A DNA stretch of 64,000 bases from Candidatus Albibeggiatoa sp. nov. NOAA. GTDB lineage: Bacteria; Pseudomonadota; Gammaproteobacteria; Beggiatoales; Beggiatoaceae. A model generated the notes under the pieces. It did no database searches. It worked only from the letters and a program-made list of their open reading frames with translations, and was not told the origin of the DNA. The stretch spans positions 1-64,000 of the forward strand of contig JAOXRS010000073.1 in assembly GCA_025800385.1 (NCBI GenBank). The letters are read 5' to 3'. The translations under genes and the position numbers were made by a program. Numbering within the stretch: the first letter of the stretch is position 1; each line of letters starts with the position of its first letter. Of this stretch, positions 47,153 to 56,866 are shown one piece after another.

Positions 47153-49150
47153 TTAATTTTTAGATGTAGCTGGCCAAAGTAAGGTACGCTCACCTGAAGT
47201 AGTATCAATTGATTCAATATTAAGTTGAGGCTGACTTGCACCAAGTGTTGCATAATTATCGGCGAAGGCAAGATTAAATTGTGCAAAACTGGGAGCAGAA
47301 ACATAAAATGATATAAATCCTTCTGTAATATTCGTCGGTTCAATCCAGCCACCACTGACAATATTTGATACAGCTTTGCCTTGTATCGATAAGCCTGCAT
47401 AAATATCTTGTTCGTTAGTACTGGTAGTTTCCAGAATATAAAAGCCCGCTTCCACTTGTGGCATTGTAAATGTTTGTTGTGGCGTAATCACTGTAGGCTC
47501 AAGAAAAGCGGTTCTTCCATTATCAGCATTTTGTAAGAACGATGTTAAAACAGGCTGTTCGGGAGTCAAATAATTATACGCCGTGAGATTAATTGCTTGT
47601 GATCGGGCAAGATAAAAAGCCACCCAACTGGGCAAGTTATTTTGTATATTGCTGCTTGACCCCGTACTCACATCGTTTAAAGTAACAGATATTGGACGAT
47701 TAATATTGTCTGATTGCAATGCAATCGCCAGTCCCCACATGCCCGCTTGTCCTGTTTCAGGTAATGAAATATTCGCTACATAATATCCTGCCTGATCGAA
47801 GTAAACCGTATATTCACATTGATTCATTGTGCAACGCGCAGTTTGTGAATCCAATGAATTAAAATAATAACGCATTGCAGCAAAACCTTGTTTAGCTATA
47901 TTGGCAGGCGGGGAGGTAATAGGTGCATCCTCAGAAACAAGAAGTGCAATAGAGTCATTGAGTTGGGTGATTTCTGGCGGCAAAGTTTGTAATGGATTAA
48001 AGCGTAAATCTAAATAACCCAATTTTGATAACTGGCTAATTTCTGGTGGTACTGTTTGTAATTGATTCTGATATACAGGCAACTGGGTTAAATGCTCTAA
48101 TTGGCCGATTTCAGGCGGAAGGCTTTGTAATTGATTATTATTTATTTGCAAAGAAGTTAGATTTTTCAATTGCCCAATCTCTACAGGAAGCGTTTGTAAT
48201 TTATTAGACCATAACAAAACACTTTCTAAACTCTGTAATTGCCCAAATTCAGGTGGCAAACTTTCAAGCTGATTATCAACTAAATTTAAAGAGGTTAATT
48301 TGGTTAACTGTCCAATCTCTGGCGGCAAGCTTTGTAATCTATTATTGTTTAAACCCAACGAAGTTAAGTTTTTCAATTGGCCAATTTCGGCTGGTAGCGT
48401 AGTGAGTTGTGTAAAGCTTAGGCTTAATTGAAGGAGGTTTTGTAGTTGTCCGATCTCAGGCGGTAAACTTTGGAGTAGACTGCTACCACTGAGACTAAAA
48501 GAAGTTAAACCTTGTAGTTGCCCTATTTCTGGGGGAAGTGTTTGCAATTGACTCAACCTCAAACTAAGAGACATTAAGTTTTGTAATTGCGCAATTTCTG
48601 ATGGTAGTGTTTGTAATTGTTCACTAACAAGACTAAGAGAGTTTAAGTTTTGTAGCTGTCCTATTTCTGGGGGCAGTGTTTTCAGCTGTCTACTACTCAA
48701 ACTAAGAGAATTTAAATTCTGTAGCTGTCCTATTTCTGGCGGCAAGCTATCTACGTAACCATATTGAATCACCAGCTCAGTTAAGTTCTGTAGTTGAGCA
48801 ATTTTGGGCGAGATTGATTGAGTTTGATTACCGTACGCAAGGCTGTACAAGTCTGTAATGTAAAGTTGTTGTAAATGCGATAGTGAAAATACTAATTTGG
48901 GTATCTCTGTTAAAAAATTTGAACCGAAAATATGTAGTCCAGTTACCTGATTTTGCGTATTCGCTGTATAACTTGCACTGAGAAATAACTGATCGAGTCG
49001 CTCAAATTGAATCCCCAATTCTTGCTCTAATTGTTGAATAATCTCAATATCAGATGAAGTGTCTGGTTGTTCATCGGCGTGAAGCAATAGTGGGCTTATA
49101 CACAAATACAGCAATACACTGTAAATGTACCAAGATTGTTTAATTGTCAT
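47153..49150 (-). CDS. Exported LRR protein with C-terminal beta domain (permuted), 665 aa
   Basis: Family member with the usual signal peptide (ending LLLHA), but the N-terminal beta domain is missing: the signal is followed at once by header DIEIIQQLEQELGIQ and about 13 LRRs. After the cap (IAKQGFAAMRYYF, about residue 415) comes the beta-rich domain, starting CTMNQCEYTVYFDQAGYY and running to the end. The domain order is thus swapped relative to the paralogues. Its beta domain is very close to those of the 15485 and 18616-21090 proteins. Start: ATG 49150 matches paralogues (MTIKQSWYIY), though ATG 49153 is adjacent. It lies 6 kb from the rest of the family, beyond the oxidase operon. Confidence 0.86.
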   Translation of the reverse strand: MTIKQSWYIYSVLLYLCISPLLLHADEQPDTSSDIEIIQQLEQELGIQFERLDQLFLSASYTANTQNQVTGLHIFGSNFLTEIPKLVFSLSHLQQLYITDLYSLAYGNQTQSISPKIAQLQNLTELVIQYGYVDSLPPEIGQLQNLNSLSLSSRQLKTLPPEIGQLQNLNSLSLVSEQLQTLPSEIAQLQNLMSLSLRLSQLQTLPPEIGQLQGLTSFSLSGSSLLQSLPPEIGQLQNLLQLSLSFTQLTTLPAEIGQLKNLTSLGLNNNRLQSLPPEIGQLTKLTSLNLVDNQLESLPPEFGQLQSLESVLLWSNKLQTLPVEIGQLKNLTSLQINNNQLQSLPPEIGQLEHLTQLPVYQNQLQTVPPEISQLSKLGYLDLRFNPLQTLPPEITQLNDSIALLVSEDAPITSPPANIAKQGFAAMRYYFNSLDSQTARCTMNQCEYTVYFDQAGYYVANISLPETGQAGMWGLAIALQSDNINRPISVTLNDVSTGSSSNIQNNLPSWVAFYLARSQAINLTAYNYLTPEQPVLTSFLQNADNGRTAFLEPTVITPQQTFTMPQVEAGFYILETTSTNEQDIYAGLSIQGKAVSNIVSGGWIEPTNITEGFISFYVSAPSFAQFNLAFADNYATLGASQPQLNIESIDTTSGERTLLWPATSKN

Positions 49151-49190
49151 CATGCAGTTTCCAAAAAAAAATTCAAAGGATTGCATTCAG

Positions 49191-49217
49191 GGTATAAGTT
49201 GATGTGAGTAATTGCAA
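49191..49217 (-). promoter_or_regulatory. Divergent copy of the shared LRR-family promoter
   Basis: Minus strand TTGCAA, 15-bp spacer, TATACC, 40 nt to the ATG. Spacing and spacer sequence depart from the other copies. Confidence 0.5.
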
Positions 49218-49346
49218 TATTGTAGGATCATTTATAAGGTTATTTTTCTTCTCATTTGTTGTTTCTTTTTAGCCAGCCTATTTGTCATACAAATCCTAAA
49301 AAAGCCTTATTTATAATGAATCAGTCTTTGTTTCGATTATAAAGTT

Positions 49347-49802
49347 ATGTCTACAGTTACTCATGGCCTACTTGTACAACCTATTGCTGATGAACTCGCA
49401 ACTCGGGTACAGCAAATTTATGTGCCTCAATATGGAAGTGACTGGGCAAACGTCACATTTAATATTGATGTTAAAAAATTCCGATTTAAACCTATTACAC
49501 TTGATAGCTTAGACTTAAAGTGGTCAGTGCAAGCGGCATTTTGCGCCGATATTTATATTCTGATGACTTCAAATGTGCCTTTGAGTCACGCTTCAGAAAT
49601 ATTGCTCAACCTCAAAACCAATCCTATCGTCATTACTGAACCAAACCCAGACAATGCAATACTCGGCATGAAAGCGGCTAACTTCACACTAGAACCTATC
49701 GGTAGCCATGAACAACCAAAAGGCTTAGAAATATTAACTGTTGCTCGCTTTAAAGTTGAAACAGGCTATCTACTTGAAAGAATAGATAAAGTATTACTAT
49801 GA
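49347..49802 (+). CDS. Hypothetical protein of the tail module, 151 aa
   Basis: No family recognised. Acidic-to-neutral, beta-rich, without signal peptide or membrane segment. Its ATG follows no clear ribosome site. It overlaps the gpV spike gene by 4 nt (ATGA), so the two are translationally coupled and probably act together, for example as a tail or spike accessory or chaperone; this is inference from position. A TATAAT box lies at 49312-49317 with no good -35. Confidence 0.7.
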   Translation: MSTVTHGLLVQPIADELATRVQQIYVPQYGSDWANVTFNIDVKKFRFKPITLDSLDLKWSVQAAFCADIYILMTSNVPLSHASEILLNLKTNPIVITEPNPDNAILGMKAANFTLEPIGSHEQPKGLEILTVARFKVETGYLLERIDKVLL

Positions 49803-51256
49803 ATAATAGAGAACAAACCGCTTATAACTCTCAAGAAGCTAATCGTAAAACGGCTAATCAAATCCGAGAAGGTGTCATATTTGAAGCACGTTATGACACA
49901 TTAGGCCATCCAGATTATGATCCTGACAATGTGCCTGAGTGGTTTTCTAATGAATCACGTAGCGGTGAATTTCGTCAACCGTTATATCGAGTTGAAATTG
50001 GTGACCATAAAACTAATTGGATTCCACATATTAGCTTAAGAGCGGGCGGTGATATTGATTACTGGGCATATGAAGTCGGTGAAAAAGTGGTAGTACTCGC
50101 GCCAAATGGCGATCCTAACCAGTCTTTTATTATCGGCTCAATGTATAACGATGAATACCGTCCTCCCGTTGGTCATGATGATTTAAGTGGTGAGAAATTA
50201 AAGGATAAACGACCTTGGCGCGAATCAGTACACCGTACTCGTTATCGAGATAATTATTTGGTGGAATATGATCGTTACTTGCATCGTAAATTACATGTGT
50301 TTAATGATGGCACTAAATTCGAATTTTGGTTTTTAGACGACAGAGAAGACAGAACCCCGCGCAATAAAGAAACCAATTCAGATAAACAAAATGTGCCGCC
50401 TCGGCATTGGGAGCATCGCGCTTATTCTGATGGGTTGGATTATGAAATTTTGTGGGATGAGGATACAAAAATTCATCGTCGACATTATCAATGGCCTGAT
50501 GGTGCAGGGTTTGAATATCAATGGGATGAGCAAAATAAGACGCACTCACATCATTGGACAATGGCTGATGGTACGGATTACCAGTATTTTTACGATGAGC
50601 AAAATAAGCTGCATCGGCAACATTGGCAGTGGCCTGATGGATATAGCTGGGAATATAAGTGGGATGAACAGGCACAAACTCATCATGAAACCACAGTTTA
50701 TGCAGATGGTACGCAACAACGCTATCACTATGATGAAGGCGGTGACTATCACATTGATGAAACGTCATACAGCGACGGCACGACTATTCGTTATCATTAC
50801 AACGATCCGCATAAACATGAAATTTTATATGCTGATGGCAGTTCTATTGTTTATAACCTACAAACCAGTAAGTTAACAGGTACATTTGTTGGTGAAGTGG
50901 ATGTGTTAGCCGAAGGCAATGTGTTAGTTCAAACACAGAAAAATTGTGATGTGGCAGCGATGCAGAACATTACTGCAGATGCAAAGCAAAATGTGCAAGT
51001 CAATGCGGGAGAAAACGCCAGTATCTCTGCAAAGAATATCAAGGCTGATGCTTCAGAAAATTTAGTAGGCTCGGCAGGTAAACAAGTGACTTTTAAAGCG
51101 GAAACCATTACGTTGGATGCAAAAAGTATTCAGTTAAAAGGCAGTGTCAGTATGGGAACGGGTAAAGGTGGTAGTGAAGCTGTGATTGATTGTGACGTAA
51201 ACGTTAAAGGGAACATGATAGTAGAGGAGGATGTAAAAGCACGGAATTACTTATGA
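49799..51256 (+). CDS. gpV-like baseplate spike with repeat shaft, 485 aa
   Basis: Central spike of a contractile tail. The N-terminal OB-fold-type part (about 20-135; IPHISLRAGGDIDYWAYEVG, GDPNQSFIIGSMYNDEYRPP) is typical of phage baseplate assembly protein V. The middle (about 165-345) carries a tandem repeat with a Trp/Tyr pattern (W-DG--Y-Y-WDEQNK-H), about seven to eight copies of roughly 20-22 residues. The C-terminal part (about 350-470) has AEGNV / ITADAKQNVQVNAGENASIS repeats as in the triple-stranded beta-helix of gp5/VgrG needles. No terminal Zn/Fe-binding PAAR-type tip is seen. The length is well above the usual 180-220 aa of gpV. A VgrG is less likely because the gp27-like part is missing. 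A terminator follows. Confidence 0.85.
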   Translation: MNNREQTAYNSQEANRKTANQIREGVIFEARYDTLGHPDYDPDNVPEWFSNESRSGEFRQPLYRVEIGDHKTNWIPHISLRAGGDIDYWAYEVGEKVVVLAPNGDPNQSFIIGSMYNDEYRPPVGHDDLSGEKLKDKRPWRESVHRTRYRDNYLVEYDRYLHRKLHVFNDGTKFEFWFLDDREDRTPRNKETNSDKQNVPPRHWEHRAYSDGLDYEILWDEDTKIHRRHYQWPDGAGFEYQWDEQNKTHSHHWTMADGTDYQYFYDEQNKLHRQHWQWPDGYSWEYKWDEQAQTHHETTVYADGTQQRYHYDEGGDYHIDETSYSDGTTIRYHYNDPHKHEILYADGSSIVYNLQTSKLTGTFVGEVDVLAEGNVLVQTQKNCDVAAMQNITADAKQNVQVNAGENASISAKNIKADASENLVGSAGKQVTFKAETITLDAKSIQLKGSVSMGTGKGGSEAVIDCDVNVKGNMIVEEDVKARNYL

Positions 51257-51293
51257 TGAGTGGATAGTATTTGATCTCCTTTGTGGTAGTTTT

Positions 51294-51321
51294 GCCCTAC
51301 TTTTTAGTGGGGCTTTTTTTT
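51294..51321 (+). terminator. Rho-independent terminator after the spike gene
   Basis: Stem GCCCTACT / AGTGGGGC (one G-U pair) around TTTT, followed by eight T. 37 nt after the stop. In reverse it may also serve the minus-strand fibre operon. Confidence 0.85.
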
Positions 51322-51434
51322 GCGTGGCAATAAATGTGAATGAATGGATATGTTGTAAAATAGGGGAGGGGAGTAGTTGGAAAAGTATGGTGATACTCAC
51401 CCCAACGAAGACCGCTGGAATGAGTCATAAAAGA

Positions 51435-54062
51435 CTAGTTTGTTGTGATTAAGCTTTGACTATTGCCTTCGGTATTTATAGCAGGCGATAAGGTCGCAAA
51501 ACCAGTACCTAAGTAGCTATTTACAAATTTGATATAACTATCTAGTGTGGCATGATAGTCTATGCTATTAAATAAGATCAATGGCACGGAATAGAAAAAG
51601 ACTTTACTGGCCTTTGATGCTAGAACTCCTTCTCCTTGGCAATAGGCAATAGTGATTAAATTATTATCTTCACCTACGGCTTCGGTTAATAAAACACTAC
51701 CATCATCATCTAATCTGGAATATTCCAAGAAAACGCCAACATTAGAGGCAGCGTTCACAGCAAGATAGTATTTAATCTTAGCCGATGAGTGATTTAAATG
51801 TAACGCAGCATAAACATCACGACTACTCATTGCTGCTTTATAAATCAATAACTGGCTATAATCCACGCGTAAGCCATTTTTGACAAAAACATCATCAATA
51901 CTCATGTCAGCCACATTGTTTAAATGAAGCGTATCAATTGTAATATTGTTGAATTGAACATTGGAGCAATGGTTTAGCGAAATATGCCCTGATATTTTTG
52001 TTTTAATCACATTGGCCATACCACCCGGACGAACAATATGATCAGGAAAAGAGCTATCAGGATAATAATTTTTGACTGTCACGTTATTACCTGACTTAGC
52101 AATAATTTCCAAGCCACCTATATGCATTTCTTGATCAGGTACACCAAAAGCATCATGAACTAATAAGTAATCACCTACATCAACACCTGTTGTATTGCTT
52201 AATTGCAAAGTGATATTCCAGTTGCCTGCACTACCTGTTGCACCAATCAAAGAAACCAATGATCTTGATAGAGGTGCTTCACCTTGGATAATGAGATTAT
52301 CTAAGTTTTCAATTGCTAAGTCTTGGCTTAAGACATGGTTACCCGCAGGTAAATTTAAAGTAATTAACGTGCTAGGTGCAAAAACTGAATTATTAATATC
52401 TGCAATCACCGCTTCTAAATTGGCATAATCTGCAACGTTGAAGACTTTATCTGCGATTGTTGCTTCTAAATCACTATTATTGGCTGTGCTAACTTCTCCA
52501 CCATAAGTATTACCCTCATCATCCTGATGACGGCCATAAGTGCTAATTTGGTATTCGTGACTAACATCTAATGTGTTGGCTTTGAGTTTAGTGAAACCAC
52601 CTTCAACTGTGACAAAGCCTGTATCATTATCACCTAAGCGTGTTGTAAACGTATTTGCTTTCGCAATTAATTGACCGCCCGTATTATGTGCAATCTGCAT
52701 AAAGCCTTGGTTATTGTCACGATCTGGCGCATAAACCACATTACGTTGTAATAAAGCGTTTGCTGTTTCTGTAGCCAGTAAAGTACCGCAAGCCGTTGCT
52801 GTTGAAGTTAATTTGACCCCATCCAAATAGATTTGTGCACCGTCAAATGCGATTAAACATGCTTGTTCTGGATCAGTTGTAACATTTTCAACCCGTACAA
52901 TATTTGGCTCTGCATTGTCATACCATGCTGCGTTGCGATCTGTTAATGAGACTTGGGTATTTTGACCACGCGCTTGGCCGAAATATGTTAGTGGCTGGGA
53001 AAGTTCATCCATCTCCATGAAAGCAACACTGAATTTAGACTCATCAGCCCAGAATAATTGCATTACGTTATTAACCTTCAAACGTTCAATATGCAATTGT
53101 GAACCATTGACAACATTCAAAGCGGTTGCATGGCTAGTTTCAAATGGAGTACGCCAGCCAATACTCATTTGTTTTGGATAAGCACTAGGCTCAATATTCG
53201 ATGACCAGATTAATTTACCTTTTTGAATATGCTGCGAATGATCCAAGAAAATCGGGGCAGCATGATTGGCAAGCACATCGGTACAACCTGTGTAATCTGG
53301 ATGCCAGAGGTTAATTGATAAAGTGGCATCACTGTAAATGTTTGACTCTACTGCATGTAAAGCTGTACCACTATGTGATGTACAAGAGGCTGAATGCACC
53401 CATAAATCTAAATGCACATCACCTAAAGCAAACATAGTTGAGCCATGTAATTTTAAACAATGGCGCGTACCGCGTAACCAAATATTATTAAATTGCACAG
53501 TTGAATTTCTAAAAATCAATGGTGCTTCATCATAACCATGTGCATCACAAATTTGAGAATCAGAGGTAATACCTGTCGTGCTAGTTGAAATACTGCTATC
53601 AATGGTATTTGGTGTACAAATAATTGGTGGATTATTAGAATCATACACTTCAGCAGGTTCAAAATTGATTAAGAACACATCTTTTAATTCTTGCGTCGGT
53701 AAAACGTGAACACCTGCAGTTAGTTTAATTGTATTGGCAACCGATGGAATCAAGTGATTGGTTAACGCATCAGCTAAAGTCGTGGCATTATCAGCATCAA
53801 TACCCGTACTCGCATTTTGTGCAGTCGGGGCAACATAGATAATCTTATTGTCAAATGTGCTTAATTTCGCATCAATTTCAGCTTTTTTGCTTATCCATTC
53901 ATTATTGATGACAGTTGATTTTTCAGTCCAATGCGTGTCAAGTTCAATTTCTGCATCTGTGACCCGTTGGTCAATCGTCTGTATTTTGTTAATGACTTCA
54001 TGGGTCAATTCATCAGTTTCGGTGATGAGTTCAACCACGGCTTCTTCAAGTTGAGTTGTCAT
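51435..54062 (-). CDS. Beta-helix tail fibre / tailspike paralogue 1, 875 aa
   Basis: Probable receptor-binding fibre. N-terminal coiled coil (about 1-70; heptad-like VINKIQTIDQRVTDAE), then IYVAPTAQNA and a long right-handed beta-helix-like region (about 75-540) rich in Asn/Ser/Thr turns. A second helix block begins near 545 (VFNVADYANLEAVIADIN) and the protein ends with the short motif SPAINTEGNSQSL shared by all three paralogues. The N-terminal 540 residues are strongly conserved between the three tandem genes, while the stretch from about 660 to 850 differs. No lyase catalytic motif recognised. A conserved hairpin holds the ribosome site. Last of three in a minus-strand run downstream of gpI and gpH. 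Confidence 0.75.
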   Translation of the reverse strand: MTTQLEEAVVELITETDELTHEVINKIQTIDQRVTDAEIELDTHWTEKSTVINNEWISKKAEIDAKLSTFDNKIIYVAPTAQNASTGIDADNATTLADALTNHLIPSVANTIKLTAGVHVLPTQELKDVFLINFEPAEVYDSNNPPIICTPNTIDSSISTSTTGITSDSQICDAHGYDEAPLIFRNSTVQFNNIWLRGTRHCLKLHGSTMFALGDVHLDLWVHSASCTSHSGTALHAVESNIYSDATLSINLWHPDYTGCTDVLANHAAPIFLDHSQHIQKGKLIWSSNIEPSAYPKQMSIGWRTPFETSHATALNVVNGSQLHIERLKVNNVMQLFWADESKFSVAFMEMDELSQPLTYFGQARGQNTQVSLTDRNAAWYDNAEPNIVRVENVTTDPEQACLIAFDGAQIYLDGVKLTSTATACGTLLATETANALLQRNVVYAPDRDNNQGFMQIAHNTGGQLIAKANTFTTRLGDNDTGFVTVEGGFTKLKANTLDVSHEYQISTYGRHQDDEGNTYGGEVSTANNSDLEATIADKVFNVADYANLEAVIADINNSVFAPSTLITLNLPAGNHVLSQDLAIENLDNLIIQGEAPLSRSLVSLIGATGSAGNWNITLQLSNTTGVDVGDYLLVHDAFGVPDQEMHIGGLEIIAKSGNNVTVKNYYPDSSFPDHIVRPGGMANVIKTKISGHISLNHCSNVQFNNITIDTLHLNNVADMSIDDVFVKNGLRVDYSQLLIYKAAMSSRDVYAALHLNHSSAKIKYYLAVNAASNVGVFLEYSRLDDDGSVLLTEAVGEDNNLITIAYCQGEGVLASKASKVFFYSVPLILFNSIDYHATLDSYIKFVNSYLGTGFATLSPAINTEGNSQSLITTN

Positions 54063-54065
54063 ATC

Positions 54066-54079
54066 GGTAATCCTTTACC
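54066..54079 (-). promoter_or_regulatory. Ribosome site in a conserved hairpin (fibre 1)
   Basis: Minus strand GGTAA-AGGA-TTACC: a 5-bp stem with the Shine-Dalgarno AGGA as the loop, 8 nt before the ATG. Same structure in fibres 2 and 3. Confidence 0.5.
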
Positions 54080-54149
54080 TGAAAATTCTTTAAAAAATAA
54101 TGTGCTATATGTTTTATTCACACACAGCACACAGAATTGAATAATTGGT

Positions 54150-56774
54150 TTATTTCGTAATACAAGACCAGTCATTACCTACTGTATTCAAGGCAGGAGA
54201 CAATTTAGGTGAGCCTTGATACGCCAAAGTTGCATATGAACCTCTCTCCACTCTGAAATCAAGTTGACTGTTGTGAAGAAAATAGTTACCTCCAGAATGT
54301 AGTCGCAGAGTAGATCCAAATATGGCAAAAATACCTATTGTGTTATATAAACAATATAGTGATCTGTACCCAGTTGGCTCTTGATTGATTCTTGCTTCAT
54401 GGAAAAATAGACCAACATTTTGGTTTGAACTCAAAATAACAGCGCCAAAAATTTCCGTATTTATTTTAAGGATTGATATGCCTCTATCAGCACAACCACA
54501 TATTGCAACATTATTCAGTTGAAGCGTGCCATCTGAACCAGAGATAAAAGTCGAATTATTTTTTAAACAACCAATATTTGTAAATACAACGTCGGAATGA
54601 GAAATTACTGTAATAACATTTTGAAATGCAATATTTTGTAATTGAATCTTTGCATGCTCTAGTGTGATACCTTCTTGATGTGAGCTACTAATCAAGGTTT
54701 TCTGAACTAAACCTGTTCCACCTGTTACTGTATTAGAAGGAAAGCTTGAGTTAGGACATAGGTTCTTGACAGTTACATTGTTGCCTGATTTTGCAATAAT
54801 TTGCCAAATGCCTAAATGTACTTGCGGTGTGCCTGTACCTGTTATATTGGTGATTTGTAGACTGTCACCAACATTGACATTTGTTACATCACTTAGTTGT
54901 AAGGTAACACTCCAATTACGAGCACTACCTGTTACGCTCACAAATGAAACTAATGATTTTTGTAGTGGTTGTGCCCCTTTGATAATCACATTTTCTAAAT
55001 TTCTGATTATCAAACTTTGGTCAATAGTATGCTCACCTGCAGCTAGTTCAATTGTAATTGTTGACTCAGGTGAGATGAGTAATTTTCCAGCAGCTTCAAC
55101 TGCGGTTTCTAAGCTAGAATAATCTTCAGGGACTTTAAACGTTTTGTCCTCTAAAATAATACTTTCAATACTAGGGTGAGTGGCTACAACTTCATTGCTT
55201 GTAGCTACTCCAAATATACTGCCCTCACTATCTTGATATTGACCGTAAGTATCAACTTGATAATCTTGACTGAAATTGAGTTGATTATTTCGCTCTTGGG
55301 TAAAACCACCGCGTAACGCCACAAAACCAGTATCGTTATCGCCTAAGCGTGTTGCTAATTGGCTATTTTTACAAGTCACTTTGCCATTGGTGTTATGGGT
55401 GATTTGCATGAAACCCTGATTATTATCACGGTCTGGTGCGTAAATAATGCTGTTTTGTAAAAGCACATCCGCCGTATCAATTGCCATAAACGTGCTAGAT
55501 GCGGTTGCAGTTGTAGTGAGCTTCACACCATCTAAATAAACTTGTGCACCATCATAAGCAATCAAACTCGCTTGTTCTGGCACATTACCCACATTTTCAA
55601 TTCGCACAATATGTGGGTCAGTATCATCATGCCACGCAATATCTCTATCAGTTATGGCAATACGCGCATCGTGACCTCGCGCCTGTCCCAAAAATTGTAA
55701 TGGTGCAGAATGCTCACCCATTTCCATAAAAGAGATTTGCAATGATCCGTTATCCGCCCAGAATAATTGCTTCACATTATTGATGTATAAACGATCAATA
55801 TGTAAATGTGAGCCGTTGATAATATTGAAAGCGGTAGCATGACTAACTTCAAATGGTGCATACCAGCCCATAGTTTCTTGCGTTGGATAGTCCGCAATAT
55901 TCAGTAAATTAGACGACCAAGCTAATAGGCCTTTGACAATATGTTTAGAGTTATCAAGGTAAATTGGTGCAACATGTTCGACTAATACATCGCTACAACC
56001 TGTGTAATCTGGATGCCAAAGATTAATATCTAATTCACTAGCACTATAAATTTGTGAATCGATTGCATGAATTGCTGTACCACTATGCGAGGTACAAGAT
56101 GCGGAATAGACCCATAAATCTAAATCCATATCACCAGAAGTAAAAACCGTAGACTGTTCCAATTTCAAACAATGCCGTGTACCGCGTAACCGTACATTGT
56201 TAAACTGCACTGTCGAATTGATAAAATGGAAAGTGGATTCATCATGGCCATGTGCATCACATGTTTGTGACTCAGAGGTAATGCCCGATACATTTGTTGA
56301 AATCATGCTGTCAATGGTATTCGGCGTACAAATGACTGCAGGATTATTGGCATCGTATACGCCATCAGGTTCAAAGTTGACGAGAAAAATATCTTTCAAT
56401 TCTTGCGCAGGTAAAACGTGAACCCCTTGAGCTAATTTAATTGTATTCGCCACAGAAGGAATTAAATGATTGCTGAGCGCATCGGCTAGAGTGGTTGCAT
56501 TATCTGAATCGACACCTGTTCCTGCATTTTGTGCAGTTGGTGCAACATAAATAATCCGATTATCAAATGTGTTTAACTTCGCATCAATTTCAGCTTTTTT
56601 GCTAACCCACTCACCATTGATTTCAGTTGCTTTGTCTAACCAGTGGCCGTCTAATTCAGTTTTTGCATCCGTCACGCGTTGGTCGATGTCAGCCATTTTG
56701 TCGATGACTTCATCAGTGAGTTGTGTGGTTTTGGTGACTAAATTTGCAATTGCGTTTTCAAATGTGTTTGTCAT
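54150..56774 (-). CDS. Beta-helix tail fibre / tailspike paralogue 2, 874 aa
   Basis: Same plan as its neighbours: coiled-coil N-terminus (1-70; VIDKMADIDQRVTDAK), IYVAPTAQNAG, a beta-helix-like body with Cys pairs around CTPNTIDS and CTSHSGTA, a second block starting VPEDYSSLETAVEAAG, and end motif SPALNTVGNDWS. The C-terminal 200 residues (for example NIGCLKNNSTFISGSDGTL) differ from paralogues 1 and 3. A role in binding a host surface molecule is inferred from position after gpI and gpH. 87 nt separate it from the fibre 1 start. Confidence 0.75.
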   Translation of the reverse strand: MTNTFENAIANLVTKTTQLTDEVIDKMADIDQRVTDAKTELDGHWLDKATEINGEWVSKKAEIDAKLNTFDNRIIYVAPTAQNAGTGVDSDNATTLADALSNHLIPSVANTIKLAQGVHVLPAQELKDIFLVNFEPDGVYDANNPAVICTPNTIDSMISTNVSGITSESQTCDAHGHDESTFHFINSTVQFNNVRLRGTRHCLKLEQSTVFTSGDMDLDLWVYSASCTSHSGTAIHAIDSQIYSASELDINLWHPDYTGCSDVLVEHVAPIYLDNSKHIVKGLLAWSSNLLNIADYPTQETMGWYAPFEVSHATAFNIINGSHLHIDRLYINNVKQLFWADNGSLQISFMEMGEHSAPLQFLGQARGHDARIAITDRDIAWHDDTDPHIVRIENVGNVPEQASLIAYDGAQVYLDGVKLTTTATASSTFMAIDTADVLLQNSIIYAPDRDNNQGFMQITHNTNGKVTCKNSQLATRLGDNDTGFVALRGGFTQERNNQLNFSQDYQVDTYGQYQDSEGSIFGVATSNEVVATHPSIESIILEDKTFKVPEDYSSLETAVEAAGKLLISPESTITIELAAGEHTIDQSLIIRNLENVIIKGAQPLQKSLVSFVSVTGSARNWSVTLQLSDVTNVNVGDSLQITNITGTGTPQVHLGIWQIIAKSGNNVTVKNLCPNSSFPSNTVTGGTGLVQKTLISSSHQEGITLEHAKIQLQNIAFQNVITVISHSDVVFTNIGCLKNNSTFISGSDGTLQLNNVAICGCADRGISILKINTEIFGAVILSSNQNVGLFFHEARINQEPTGYRSLYCLYNTIGIFAIFGSTLRLHSGGNYFLHNSQLDFRVERGSYATLAYQGSPKLSPALNTVGNDWSCITK

Positions 56775-56778
56775 ATGT

Positions 56779-56792
56779 GGTAATCCTTTACC
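56779..56792 (-). promoter_or_regulatory. Ribosome site in a conserved hairpin (fibre 2)
   Basis: Minus strand GGTAA-AGGA-TTACC, AGGA in the loop, the same as in fibre 1. Confidence 0.5.
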
Positions 56793-56866
56793 TTGTTGAA
56801 AATGGCAGTCTTATAAACAAACATAAAAAAACTGCCAGTTCTTAAAACCTTTTGACTGACCTATAT

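Noticed and set aside
49799..51256. VgrG (type VI secretion spike)
   Set aside because: There is no gp27-like N-terminal half; the OB fold starts near the N-terminus and the neighbours are P2-type baseplate genes.
56804..56836. GGCAGT/ACTGCC inverted repeat between fibre genes as terminator
   Set aside because: Only six base pairs around a 21-nt loop; too weak to call.
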